A stretch of 64,000 nt of DNA. Source: Sesamum alatum (taxonomy: Eukaryota; Streptophyta; Magnoliopsida; Lamiales; Pedaliaceae). The notes beneath the pieces are model-generated. The model searched no databases. It saw nothing but the letters and a program-made list of their open reading frames with translations, and was not told the origin of the DNA. Location: NCBI GenBank assembly GCA_034509735.1, contig JACGWO010000003.1:14446001-14510000 (forward strand), read 5' to 3'. Shown here piece after piece: positions 23,224 through 34,516 of this stretch (position 1 is the first letter of the stretch; each line of letters starts with the position of its first letter). Made by a program: the position numbers and the translations under genes.

Positions 23224-23907
23224 TGTTAGAATAGGTGACCATGTAAGCCAATTTTGGCAGGAATATGTAACCTATGTCTAGACAATTTCAGGTGTTTGAT
23301 AAAATATTTATGAATAAAGAAGTGAAAGTTCATATGGCAACACTTTGTTTACGTTCACTTATATCTGCTATTACATATCTGTTCACCACGCAAACAAAGC
23401 CCATAGACTGAGAATCGATTTTAGGGACTGGGACTACGCTTGGAGGTAGGTCCATGAAATCAGTCTTATCGAATCAGTCCGGAAATCTCCAAGTCAAGGA
23501 ATCTCAAAAATGAGTACCGGGATTCCCTTTGAGACTTGCACTAAGCATCTGCTGTCGTATTTCATCGACGAAACACGACAGCAGGTGCTTAGTGCAAGTC
23601 TCAAATGGAATCCCGGTACCCATTTTCGGGATTCCTTGACTTGGAGATTTCCGGACCGATTCGGGAAGACTGATTCCATGGACCTACCTCCAAGCGTAGT
23701 CCCAGTCCCCGAAAGTGATTCTCAGTCCGTGGGCTTTGTTTGCGTAGTGAACAGATATGGAAAACAAATATAAGTGAACACAAACAAAGTGATGCCAAAT
23801 GAAATTCACTTCTTTATTCATTAATGATTTATCAAACACCTGAAATTGTCTAGACATAGGTTACATATTCCTGCCAAAATTGGCTTACATGGTCACCTAT
23901 TCTAACA
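23224..23907. repeat. 684-bp spacerless palindrome made of two LTR starts
   Basis: The first 343 bp of a type-A LTR are followed directly by about 341 bp of the reverse complement of the same LTR region, ending CTAACA. The symmetry centre is TCGA at 23565-23568. The arms are not identical: the left follows EL4's own 3' LTR, while the right follows the LTR of G (shared AATGGAATCCCGG and GGGAAGACTGATTCCATGG). A simple fold-back copy of one LTR is therefore unlikely. Confidence 0.85.
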
Positions 23908-24161
23908 GGAGGCTTCACCCAAGTCCTTCATGGAAAACTGGGTTGACAACCATGCTTTTTGTGTTTCCTAACATTCTAACGTCATTACCAATTAGTAGAA
24001 TGTCATCCACATAAAGCACTAGGAACACTATTGAGCTCCCACTGACCCTCTTGTATACACAAGGATCGGATTCATTTTTGATGAAGTCATAACCCCGTAT
24101 TACTTCATCAAATCGAATGTTCCAACTTCGGGATGCTTGTTTGAGGCCATAGATGGACTTC
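23908..24161 (-). pseudogene. RT fragment wedged into EL4
   Basis: About 85 codons of copia RT are readable on the minus strand, from the [10 protein letters not shown] region through YVDD to GEAS. It directly follows the inverted LTR end, as a target would follow an inserted LTR, and is joined at 24162 to EL4's plus-strand leader. It is foreign to EL4, which has its own RT downstream. Confidence 0.85.
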
Positions 24162-25905
24162 CGGCGGCCAGCAAGCCAGCGCGCGCAAGGAAGGGGAGCC
24201 TGCGCGCGCGTCGGCCTGCCGATGCGCTAGGCCGTGCAGTGCGCTGCCGGTCAGGCGCGCGCGCAAGCAGGCAGGGGCCTGCGCGCGCGCGCCCGGCCAA
24301 GCAGCGCCTGCGCGCGCGCGCGGCCGGCTGGCTGCCGCAGGCGGCGGCGGCCGGTGGCTGTGAAGCTAGGGTTTTGAAACCCTAGTGTTATTTTATTTTA
24401 AATTAATTTTCAGTTTTAATTTTGAATTAATTCTGAAAAATCGTTTTTTTTTGGGTTCAATTTTTCCTAAGTTCCTAAAGACATTATTTTAGGAGTAAAA
24501 TAAATTGGATTTGGAATCCCGGGGTTATTTTACTTAAGATAATGAGGAAAGGTTTTCCTAAAACGAGAAAAAAAAAAGGATTAATATTACCAATATTTAT
24601 ATATATTTTTTTTTATTTTCACACGTTGCGCACATGTTCATTTATTTTCATCTTGGATTAATATGATTGGAAATCATGTGTTGCTGGAATATTATGATTA
24701 TGTGATTGGATCATGTAATTACGTGTTGTTGGATGGAAATGGATGATCACGAGCCCTAGACCGAATGTATGGTTTAATTTTCTGTTGGGCCTGTGTGCCT
24801 CTTTAACTGCTTTCTCCTTCTCTCTTTCTAGTGCCTTGGAATAATAAGGCTTTCTACCTCCCTCCTTATGTACTCCCCCCGGGTTTTCGCTTGGGTTTCT
24901 ATTTTTTAATATGTAATGAGAGTAGACTAGGAGTGAGGTTTCTTTTTGTAATTGGTGGAGAAGAAGGAAGGACCACATGGAGAGCCCAGACCGGAGGTCC
25001 CTTGGAGTTTTCCATGAAGTGAAGAAAGAGAAAAGAGACCAAGGCCCATCAGCATGATGATTGGGTTACTATTATTGTAATAGTATAGGACCAACCCTAG
25101 ATTGACCATAGATCCACTACGGGCTCAGTGGATCGCATAGGATTCGGGCTCGTGATCATCCAACAGGGGCGTGCTAGGCTTTAATTTTGCATGTGGTTAT
25201 TATGATGGATGAATGGCTTTTATTTATCATATAACTGCTATGGATGGATTTTATTTATGCATTATGGATGAATGTATGCATATATATTATGAGATCTCGG
25301 ACATTCACTACTCTCACATTGGTTGGACCAATGTTGAAATATTAGACCCTAGATAAAGTGGACATGAACTCTAGGAGTTTGTCCATGCCTTCCAATCCAT
25401 GGCACAGTGAGGAAGCTGTTTTAGGTCAATAGCGTGGTCTCACGAGTCGTGGCACGTTATTGTACTTAAAAAGAAGCTGCACTGTGTCATGAACGAAAAA
25501 TGGGCTGCTGTTACCTATCTCACGAGTCGTGGGGGTACTAGTGGGTCCATGGCTCGGTCGATTGGGTCGGGTCTAACGCCCAATTAGCATGATTCGCTTG
25601 GAGTCCTCGGGATCATACAAAAGGGTGAGGCAATAATCTTGGGAATCTCGTGGAACGAGAATGGTATGGAATACCTCCCACAGGATCTTTTCCATGCGAA
25701 TCGTAAAAGCGGGGTATGGGAAAAATCGCTGTGGATCCCAAGCCCACTAGGAAAGGATTTCCCGAAAATCACGTTTGAGAGTACCGTGTTTTCGTATAAA
25801 TAGTGGGCGGATTAAATGACTAAAGACCAAGCATTTAATTATTTCATCAAACCACCGTCTTTATTTTCTGCTGATCGCGCGTTGTTTTCTAAATGTAGAT
25901 TTAAA
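24162..25905 (+). other. EL4 leader, no PBS
   Basis: Non-coding leader sharing its whole length with 51250-52975 of G. It contains a GC-rich tract (24162-24363), an inverted telo-box hairpin CTAGGGTTTTGAAACCCTAG (24366-24385), and two CACGAGTCGTG motifs (25441-25451 and 25521-25531). The PBS end is missing. Confidence 0.8.
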
Positions 25906-28900
25906 ATGTCTAAGAACCCACTTTCCACCATTCTTGAGACAAACAAATTTAATGGAACCAACTACAACGACTGGTTGCGCAATCTCAGGATAGTCCTAGA
26001 TTACGAGAACCAAGGCTACGTCATGGACGAGCCTCTCCCTAGGACCCTACCGGAAGGATCCACGCCAGAAGAACGTGAGACGTTCGAGACTTGGCATAAG
26101 GATAACCGGAAGGTTTGTAGCGTCATACTTGCTTCGATGACCAATGAGATTCAGAAGCAATATGAAAGGCTAGACGATGTCCCTTCCATTATGGCTCGCC
26201 TTAAGGATTGCTATGCAGTCCCGGACCGGCATACTAGGTATGTCGCGACCAAGGCGTTCTTTGGAACTAAAATGACAGAAGGATCCTCTGTACAAGAGCA
26301 TGGGGTTTAATGCTTACCCTAGTGGAAAAGCTCGAGGACCTAAAGGCAGGTCTCGATAACGAAACGTACATAGATATGATCCTTCAGTCACTCCCACCCT
26401 CCTTCGACCAATTTATCGTCAACTATAACATGAATGCACTTGAGAAGGGCATTCATGAGTTGATCAATATGTTGGTGCAATACGAGGCAACGACTAAGAA
26501 GTCCACGCCTTCGGTATTGTTTGGAGGTGCTTCAACTTCCAAGACGAAAGGCAAGGGTGCCGGACGTTGGAAAAAAAAAAGAAGGGGAAGGGAAAAGCCG
26601 TCATAGCAGCTACGAACACTCAGAGTGTTCCCATTGCCAAAGAGGGGAAAGGCAAAGGAAAGGGAAAGGTTGTCTCCAAGCAACAGTCAAAGGCTTATGA
26701 CATATGTATCAACTGCCGTGAGAGAAAGGGCATTGGAAGAGAGAGTGCCCCAAACTCTTCTCAAACCAAGGTATATATGTGATTGAGGTTAATATGGTCA
26801 CTAATTCTGCCTCTTGGGTATTGGATACCGGCTGTGGAGCTCACATTTGCAATGATTTGCAGGTGCTGAAAAGAAGCAGAAAACTAAGTAGCGGGGACAT
26901 GATCCTGAAGCTTGGAAATGGCAAGGCCATCTCGGCAGAAGCAGTAGGATCCGCCACTTTAGTGATTAGTGATACCATTAGCATAGAATTAGAGCAGGTT
27001 TATTTTGTACCTAGTATGATTAAGAACATCATTTCCATTCCATTGTTGGACAATAGTGGTTATGAGTTCAAAATCAATAAAAATTGCTTTTATTTGATGA
27101 GGTGTGGAATTGCTCATCTACTTGGTACATTGCACAACGGGCTCTATATCTTGCAAACAAACGAATTTCGTTCTTAACGCTCAACACAAACGGAAATTAG
27201 ATAATAACGGGAACGCACGTCTGTGGCACGCTAGGCTAGGTCACATATCCCAAGATAGGATGAAAAGGTTGGTAGACTCAAAGAACCTAGAGGTTGGGGA
27301 CTTGAGCGATCTACCAACTTGTGAATCTTGTCTAAGAGGGAAAATGACCAAGAAGCCCTTTGTAGGTCAAAGCAGGCTTGCCACGGGTCTGTTGGACTTG
27401 GTCCATACAGACGTATGTGGACCACTAAGGATGCAGGCTCGAGGTGGGTTCTCCTACTTCATAACCTTCACCGATGATCATTCACGGTATGGTTATGTTT
27501 ACCTAATGAGGTACAAGTCTGAAGCTCTTGAGAGGTTTAAAGAATTCAGACTTGAAGTGGAGAACCAGACCAACTGCAAAATTAAAGTCCTACGGTCAGA
27601 CCGAGGCGGTGAATACCTTAGTGCCGAATTCCTAGATTATCTAAAAGAAAATGGTATAATATCGGAATGGACACCTCCGGAACACCACAGTTAAATGGCG
27701 TCTCTGAAAGGAGGAACCGAACCCTGTTGGACATGGTTCGGTCCATGATGAGTTTACCAAATTGCCCTTATCGTTTTGGGGTTATGCATTAGAAACGGCA
27801 GCCAAGTTGTTGAATTTGGCGCCTACCAGTGCATTGACCCAAACGCCATATGAGATATGGCACGGCAAGCCTGCGTCCTACAATTACTTGAAAGTGTGGG
27901 GTAGCCCCGCATACGTCAAGAGGTTAGTGGGAGATAAGCTAGAATCCAGGTCTAGCCTATGCAGGTTCGTTGGATACCCTAGAGAAACTGCGGGTTATTA
28001 CTTTTATGACCCTTTGGAACAAAAGGTATTTGTTTCAAGGAATGCAGTATTCTTGGAGCAAGGCTTCCCGGAGGATATCCAACCTGATGAGCTGATCCTT
28101 GAGGAGTCAAGTGATGGAACTCAGCCATCAGAAATAGCCGCGGAAACCTCACCAAGAGGATTTAGGATTAACGCACGGAGGGCTGACCAACCTAGAGAAG
28201 TCCAACATGCTAGGCATGAAGGACAACCTCAAGAAAGGCCAGTCCCGGCCCCTGAACCGCCGGCTCCGATACAGTCAGCGACCACAGTCACCACTGACGT
28301 TCCTGTCCTCCGTAGGTCCACTAGAGAATCCAGACCTCCAGTGAGATATGGGTTTCAAGGTGCGACCGATCTTCTAGATAACGATCCTAAGACATACGGG
28401 GAAGCGATGTCTGACATCGACTCCGGGAAATGGCTTGAGGCCATGAAGACCGAAATGGACTCCATGAGCGAGAACCAAGTTTGGAGACTTGTAGATCCAC
28501 CGAAAGGTGTTAAGCCAGTGGGCTGTAAGTGGGTCTACAAGCGCAAACTCGGCGTTGATGGAGAAGTCACAACCTTTAAGGCTAGGCTTGTAGCTAAGGA
28601 TACACTCAACGACCCGGGGTCGATTTTGAGGATACCTACTCGCCAGTAGCCATGGCTAAGTCCATTCGGATCCTGCTTGCCATAGCAGCATGGTATGACT
28701 ATGAAATATGGCAGATGGACGTGAAAACGGCCTTCCTCAACGGTTTCGTTGAAGAAGAGATCTATATGGATCAGCCGGAGGGTTTCACGGTCACTGGAGA
28801 AGAACAGAAGGTCTGTCGTCTCCAGAAGTCCATCTATGGCCTCAAACAAGCACCCCGAAGTTGGAACATTCGATTTGATGAAGTAATACGGGGATATGAC

Positions 28901-29958
28901 TTCATCAAAACGAATCCGACCCTTGTGTATACAAGAAAGTCAGTGGGAGCTCTATAGTGTTCCTAGTGCTTTACGTGGATGACATTCTGCTCATTGGTAA
29001 TGACGTCAGAATGTTAGGAAACACAAAAGCATGGTTGTCAACCAAGTTTTCCATGAAGGACTTGGGTGAAGCCTCCTACATCCTAGGCATCCAGATTGTC
29101 AGGGACAGATCTAAAAGGATGTTAGGGCTCACCCAAAACTCGTATATGGAGAAAGTCCTAAAGAGATATCGAATGGACAACTCCAAACGAGGATTCCTTC
29201 CAATGAGGCATGGGATCAAGTTGTCCAAGAAGCAGTCCCCGCAGACTGATGAGGAATTTGAAAAGATGAAAGTCATCCCCTATGCTTCTGCCGTAGGTAG
29301 CATCCAATATGTGGTCCATTGCACCAGGCCTGACATTGCATACGCTTTGAGCGTGACAAGCAGATATCAGTCCTATGCAGGAGAGGCACATTGGAATGCC
29401 GTTAAGGGCATCCTTAAGTACCTTAGGAGGACTAAGGAAATGTTCTTGGTCTATGGCAATGGAGAACTAATTCTGGAAGGCTTTAGCGACGCTAGCTTCC
29501 AGTCTGATGACGATGATGCCAAGTCTCAATCGGGGTATGTATTCAAACTCAACGGAGGAGTAGTGGCTTGGAAAAGTTCCAAGCAAGCAACCACTGCTGA
29601 CTCCATCACTGAGGCTGAATACATAGCAGCTTCAGAAGCTGCTAAGGAAGCGGTTTGGATGAGAAACTACATCCAAGAGTTGGGTGTGGTGCCTAGCATC
29701 GCCGAGCCTGTTGTCATCTTCTGTGATAACAACGGTGCAATAGCGCAAGCAAAGGAACCGAGATCTCATCACCGTTCCAAACACATTCTTAGACGCTACC
29801 ATCTTCTTAGAGAAATGGTAGGAAGAGGTGACGTTCGGATGGACCGAGTCAACTCAGCAGACAACACAGCAGACCCGCTGACAAAGCCTATGTCGCAGAG
29901 TGCTCATACGCAACATCTTGAGAAGATGGGGATTAGGCATATGGGTGATTGGCTTTAA
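25906..29958 (+). pseudogene. EL4 gag-pol, near complete but frameshifted
   Basis: It encodes the whole copia polyprotein: gag from ATG 25906 (MSKNP), lysine/glycine-rich basic region, CCHC knuckle (disrupted near 26720), protease (DTG 26824-26832), integrase zinc region and DDE core, proline-rich linker, RT with YVDD (28972-28983) and RNase H to the stop at 29958. Breaks against G lie near 26308, 26570 (A run), 26720, 27155, 27677, 27752, 28600 and 28905. Most are one-base changes in short homopolymers. RT and RNase H are open from 28957 to the end. It may be less damaged than it looks if some breaks are sequencing errors. Confidence 0.92.
28957..29958 (+). CDS. EL4 RT C-terminus and RNase H, open 333 codons
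   Basis: This is the longest intact stretch of EL4 pol. Residues 1-30 hold the RT catalytic YVDD box and following LLIGND. About residues 165-320 form the RNase H domain with [16 protein letters not shown] and NTADPLTK acidic positions, ending GDWL. In a working element it would be cleaved from the polyprotein by the protease and would copy the RNA and degrade it from the hybrid. Here it is separated from the upstream RT by a frameshift near 28905, so it is probably not made as part of an active enzyme. Confidence 0.75.
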   Translation: MFLVLYVDDILLIGNDVRMLGNTKAWLSTKFSMKDLGEASYILGIQIVRDRSKRMLGLTQNSYMEKVLKRYRMDNSKRGFLPMRHGIKLSKKQSPQTDEEFEKMKVIPYASAVGSIQYVVHCTRPDIAYALSVTSRYQSYAGEAHWNAVKGILKYLRRTKEMFLVYGNGELILEGFSDASFQSDDDDAKSQSGYVFKLNGGVVAWKSSKQATTADSITEAEYIAASEAAKEAVWMRNYIQELGVVPSIAEPVVIFCDNNGAIAQAKEPRSHHRSKHILRRYHLLREMVGRGDVRMDRVNSADNTADPLTKPMSQSAHTQHLEKMGIRHMGDWL

Positions 29959-29974
29959 AGGTCAAGTGGGAGAT
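29959..29974 (+). other. Polypurine tract of EL4
   Basis: AAGTGGGAGA lies between the pol stop and the LTR start, identical to the tract in G and F. Confidence 0.8.
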
Positions 29975-31930
29975 TGTTAGAATAGGTGACCATGTAAGCC
30001 AATTTTGGCAGGAATATGTAACCTATGTCTAGACAATTTCAGGTGTTTGATAAATCATTTATGAATAAAGAAGTGAAAGTTCATATGGCAACACTTTGTT
30101 TACGTTCACTTATATCTGCTATTACATATCTGTTCACTACGCAAACAAAGCCCACGGACTGAGAATCGATTTCGGGGACTGGGACTACGCTTGGAGGTGG
30201 TCCATGAAATCAGTCTTACCGAATCAGTCCGGAAATCTCAAAGTCAAGGAATCTCGAAAATGGGTACCGGGATTCCCTTTGAGACTTGCACTAAGCATCT
30301 GCTGTCGTATTTCATCGACGGGTGACGGAGGTCGTCTAAGCAGTGTTAGTGGGTCAGCATGCTAGGAAGCAGCTGACTGAGGTGACTCGCGGGAACCGTC
30401 TTACGGAGGACCTTGAGTATGGTCAGCAAGGTATGACGTGTATTCCCGGTTCCAACGGTACAGGTCAAGTCCTTTGACTTGAGGAACTACTGAGTTTACC
30501 TGTACATCAGGTCTGTATCTTAGATATGGTGAGAGATTGCCAAAATACTCTTGAGTAGTCATAAGCCATGTTTAGTGCAGCTCGGGTGTACAGAGTGACA
30601 GTAGTTTCCAAGAAAGGATCTGTATCCTATCAAAAGGCATTGACAGTTCAGTCTCATGAATGCACAGTGTCTTGTCCCTAAAATCTGTGGCCACAGTAAC
30701 TGAACAGAATGGAAGGTTTCCCTTGCGGCGTTTAGTAAGGACAGACCGACACTTAGGTCCAAAACGGGTACCTGCATTTTCCGTGCCCTAGACACTAAGT
30801 GATGAGACCGAAGACAGAAGGACAAGTGTACTGTTAGAGCCTAAATGTTCATCCCTGAATATTTCACCTAGTCTCTAGTGCCATGGACCGTTGCTAGATG
30901 GCCACCCATGGTAACGGACGGATTCTAGGAATCTGACCAAGTCTAGCTGAAAGGTGAACCTAAAGAGTCACACACTATCCACACACACTTAGTATTTAAT
31001 TTAGAATTAAATATTGGAGTAAAGGAATGATTAAATTGGATTTAATCAGGTCCTATATTTTCTTGGAGAAATTAATAAACTAGATTTATTAAGGGAATTA
31101 ATTTAATGGGCCTAGAATAAGTATTAATATTTATTTATTATATTTATTTGGTCTTTTGGAATATTTAATAGGATTTAAATATTACATTAAATTAAATTAA
31201 TGGTGGAGATTCAATGGGAGAGATCAAAGGCTAGGATTGAATTTGACAAGGTCAAATTCTACTTTGACTAGGACTTTGACTAGGTCAAAATCCTAGTCAA
31301 ATTAAGCTTCTAAAGAGGTGGAGTTTAAAGAGGATTAAACTCTTCCTCTATATATACCCCTAGCCTTGCACCTTTTGAAGGATGATGAAATTCCAACACA
31401 CACACACAACACACACTCGTCTCTCTCCCTCTTACCTCTCGCCCGCCCCCTCTCTCTCTACAAGAAATATATTTTCTTGTTCTTTTGTTCTTGGAACACT
31501 AGAACATTGATGAATCAATACCGTTAATTCATAACGTGTGGTTGATTCATCCACTCCAAAAATCATACTTGTTCGTCGCAAGCACGACGTGCAAGATACG
31601 TGGGTGGATCGTGTGTCACGATTTGGAGGGTCTCAAGAACGAGATCTTGGTGCAAAACGGGGAACACCGCGTGTAGCCGTTGAAGACGAAAACGACAACG
31701 GGTAGGTCTCGTTTTAATTTTTCGTCTATTTTATTTTTTCTCCCTATGGCCTCCATGACTATTGCATGTTCTTCATTTCATGAGATACACCGAACACCCG
31801 GGAATCTCAAGGGTACACCCCTTGAGCGTGTTCTTTATTTATTATACCATGCTTTAAATTTTCGTATTTTATTTTATACCGCGCTTCCGCACTCGCGCAA
31901 TTTCCCGGGACGATCCACGATTCCTTTTCA
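29975..31930 (+). mobile_element. Complete 3' LTR of EL4, type A (1956 bp)
   Basis: It starts TGTTAGAATAGGTGACCATG and ends GATTCCTTTTCA. The core block lies at about 30870-30975, the W-box promoter at 31243-31300, and CTATATATACC at 31348. A short CA tract, the R hairpin ATCGTGTGTCACGAT (31608-31622) and U5 follow. It is the cleanest type-A reference in the window. Confidence 0.92.
31243..31357 (+). promoter_or_regulatory. EL4 3' LTR promoter: W-boxes and TATA
   Basis: TTGAC/GTCAA cores fill 31243-31300 in both orientations, followed by TATATATA near 31349. Any transcript starting here would run outward into E3. Confidence 0.6.
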
Positions 31931-32289
31931 TGATCTTCGGTGAAGGTTATGAAGTAAGAGAAACCACCCCTAGCTTGAGTACTTAGTGGTCCACATACGT
32001 CTGTATGGACCAAGTCAAACAGACTGACGACAAGCATTCTTTGTCCAACAAAGGGCTTCTGGGTTATTTTCTCTTTCAGGCAAGATTCATAGGTTGGTAG
32101 ATCGCTCAAGTCGCCCACCTCTATGTTCTTTGAGTCTACCAATCTTTTAATACTGTCTTGACAGATGTGACCTAGCCTTGCATGTCACAATTGTGCGTTC
32201 TCAAGATTATCTAATTTATGTTTGTGTTGAGCAGTCATGATTAAATCAAACTTTTGGAGAATGTAAAGACCATTGTTAAGTGTGCCTAG
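31931..32289 (-). pseudogene. E3 pol, middle part: integrase zinc region and core start
   Basis: The minus strand encodes the integrase N-terminal zinc region and the first catalytic Asp (HTDVCGPL), with one Cys changed (TCESC to TYESC). On the left it joins 23223 across EL4, on the right 34517 across the solo LTR. It begins with the right copy of the TGATC duplication (31931-31935) and ends with the CCTAG duplication (32285-32289). Confidence 0.88.
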
Positions 32290-34516
32290 TGAAGGACAAG
32301 CGGATCCGCCCAGGAACGCGAGCGGAAGCGAGAAAAGCAAGAAATGTGCGTAAATTTAAAACCGATTTAAATAAACGGATCCCAAGAGGTATACCCTTGG
32401 GTGCTCAACCGGGCGTTCCATGTAGGATGTGTAAATATTAGAACATATATTTAAGCACATAGGGCATAGATATATAAATGAAATCAATCAAAGCGTAATA
32501 AACCGTTACCTTTGATCGTTTAGTGTATGCTTCCGGCTACTTGCGTTGTTCCTTCTCCAGAATGCTCACGAAATCCAAATGTATGGATTCTCCAAAGGTG
32601 ATCCACACCACACCGGAAGAAACTCATGTTCTTCTTGCTAGAAAAGAACGGGTTTAGAAGGAATCGGTTTAAGAGAAGAATACTATGAATTAGTGTTCTC
32701 TTAAACCTACTTTGTTCTTCTTCTTGATTCAAAATCAAGTGAAGAACACAAGTGTAAGAGAGGGAGAGAGCACGAAAATTGAGAGAGAGGAGAGGATTTT
32801 TGTCTTCTCTTTTTCCTAGAAAAAGATGAATAATGAATCACTTATGCTTGGTGTTGTATATTCTAATATATATACATAATTAATGTGATTATTGGAATGT
32901 GTCTAGGTTCATCCAAGGATGTCTAGATTCATTCCAATCAATCACCATCAATTCTTCAATCAAGCCTACCAAAATTTATGGTATGATCAAATCATACCAA
33001 AAGGAAAGAGCTTGATTGGAGTTGATTTGTCTCTTTCCAAAAGAGATAAGTCAACATACCACCTAGCATGAAACATGGCTGATTTTGCTTCCTCCAAGGG
33101 AGCGTGTCGGCCATGTTTAATTAAGGAAAGAAGTCCAACTTTTTCCCATTCCAAATTAGGAATTATTTCTCCTCTCGGGTATAATTTAACGGACCGGGTT
33201 TTATCATAATCCAATTACGACGAACCCAATATTAAATCCAATTTAATGTCCACTTAAATTATTCCCGTTGATCTTTTAATCCAATTAAAAGATCCAACGT
33301 CTCAACATCTCAACTTTTCATATTTAATCGAAAATCCAATTTACCGATTAAATGAAAGCCCGATACAATATCGGTCCGTCCATTCAATGGACTTTCCCTT
33401 AAGTAATCCAATTACTTATTTTTATCCTTCGAGATTGACTCCAAGTCGATCTCTCAACCTCCTCCGTGATTTGTGTGTGACCCTTTAGGTTCACCCTCAG
33501 CTAGACTTGTGCCCATGTCCCACAAGAGCCCGTTACCATGGGTGGCCGTCTAGCAACGGTCCATGGCACTAGAGACTAGGTGAATTGGCGTGAACATTTA
33601 GGCGCCGATTCCATACGGGTACGATCCTTCCGTCTACCGTCTCCCGGCCTTAGTCTAGGGTATGGAATTGGGCGTCGGTTCCCATCCTTGACTAGGCATC
33701 TATGCTTAATACTCGAGACCACGTATGCTTCATTGTGTCGACACAGGAAACCATTCCCTATTCGACCAACCACTGTGGCCACAGCTTCAAATAGCATGAA
33801 CGTGTCTCCGAGTGCATAGGAGATACCTCTGTCACATACTGACAGGTGACGGATCCTCTTCTTGGAATCCACCGTCCTCGCTACACATTCTGACTGCACT
33901 GGACAAGGCTTATGATAATCATCTTACAGAATGATTACCTCTCGCCAGATCCAAGATACAGCCGTCCTGTGCACGCGACAGCCATGATCCCTCAAGTCTG
34001 AGGATTACTCCCGTACTATCGGAACCGGGGAAAACCAATCATACCGACCAAGCCTCCAAGGCTTCCATATGATGATCCCCGCGAGTCAGTCCAGTCGGCT
34101 CGACCCCAGTCGACCAACCCATCAAGATCGTGTAGGCGTCCCACGCCTGTCGCCGATGAAACACGACACTCATCCAATGAACACGACTCTTGACGCAAGT
34201 CTCAATAGGACTCTCGATGCCCTGTCTCGAGGTCCTCGACTTGGAACGTTTCAGACCCAACTCTTAATCAGTTAGTTTCATGACCACCATCCAATGCGTG
34301 GCCCAACTGCACGAGTTGTTATCCATGGTCTGTGGGCTTTGTTGCGATACAAGTTAAACACCATTTTAACAAATGTAAGATGAGCGCAACAAAGAAGGTA
34401 CCATTGGTGACGAATACTCATCTTATTCATCACATAATAATATTACATTTACATCAAGTTGTCAGATAGGTTATAAATCGCCAAACCTATTGGCTTTCTG
34501 GTCACCTATTCTAACA
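32290..34516 (-). mobile_element. Solo LTR, type B (2227 bp), TSD CCTAG
   Basis: A complete type-B LTR reads on the minus strand from TGTTAGAATAGGTGACCAG (34516) to TTGTCCTTCA (32290). CCTAG is duplicated at 32285-32289 and 34517-34521, and E3 pol is collinear across the two flanks. No internal sequence is present. It is therefore a solo LTR, normally the product of recombination between the two LTRs of one element. Confidence 0.93.

Larger units (their letters stand above)
23224..31930 (+). mobile_element. EL4: copia element with damaged 5' LTR, TSD TGATC
   Basis: It is bounded by the LTR start TGTTAG at 23224 and the LTR end TTTTCA at 31930, with matching 5-bp duplications. Layout: 343 bp of 5' LTR, an inverted LTR start (to 23907), a foreign minus-strand RT piece (23908-24161), leader (24162-25905), gag-pol (25906-29958), PPT and 3' LTR (29975-31930). 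The first 343 bp follow the 3' LTR closely, with many differences being C-to-T or G-to-A. The PBS and most of the 5' LTR are gone, so it cannot reverse-transcribe its own RNA. Confidence 0.9.

Noticed and set aside
26453..26683. Antisense ORFs opposite gag and pol
   Set aside because: They are complements of real gag-pol coding sequence, with no motif of their own, and break at the same indels.
29959..29974. An envelope-like gene after RNase H
   Set aside because: In every copy the pol stop is followed within about 20 bases by the PPT and LTR, leaving no room for an extra gene.
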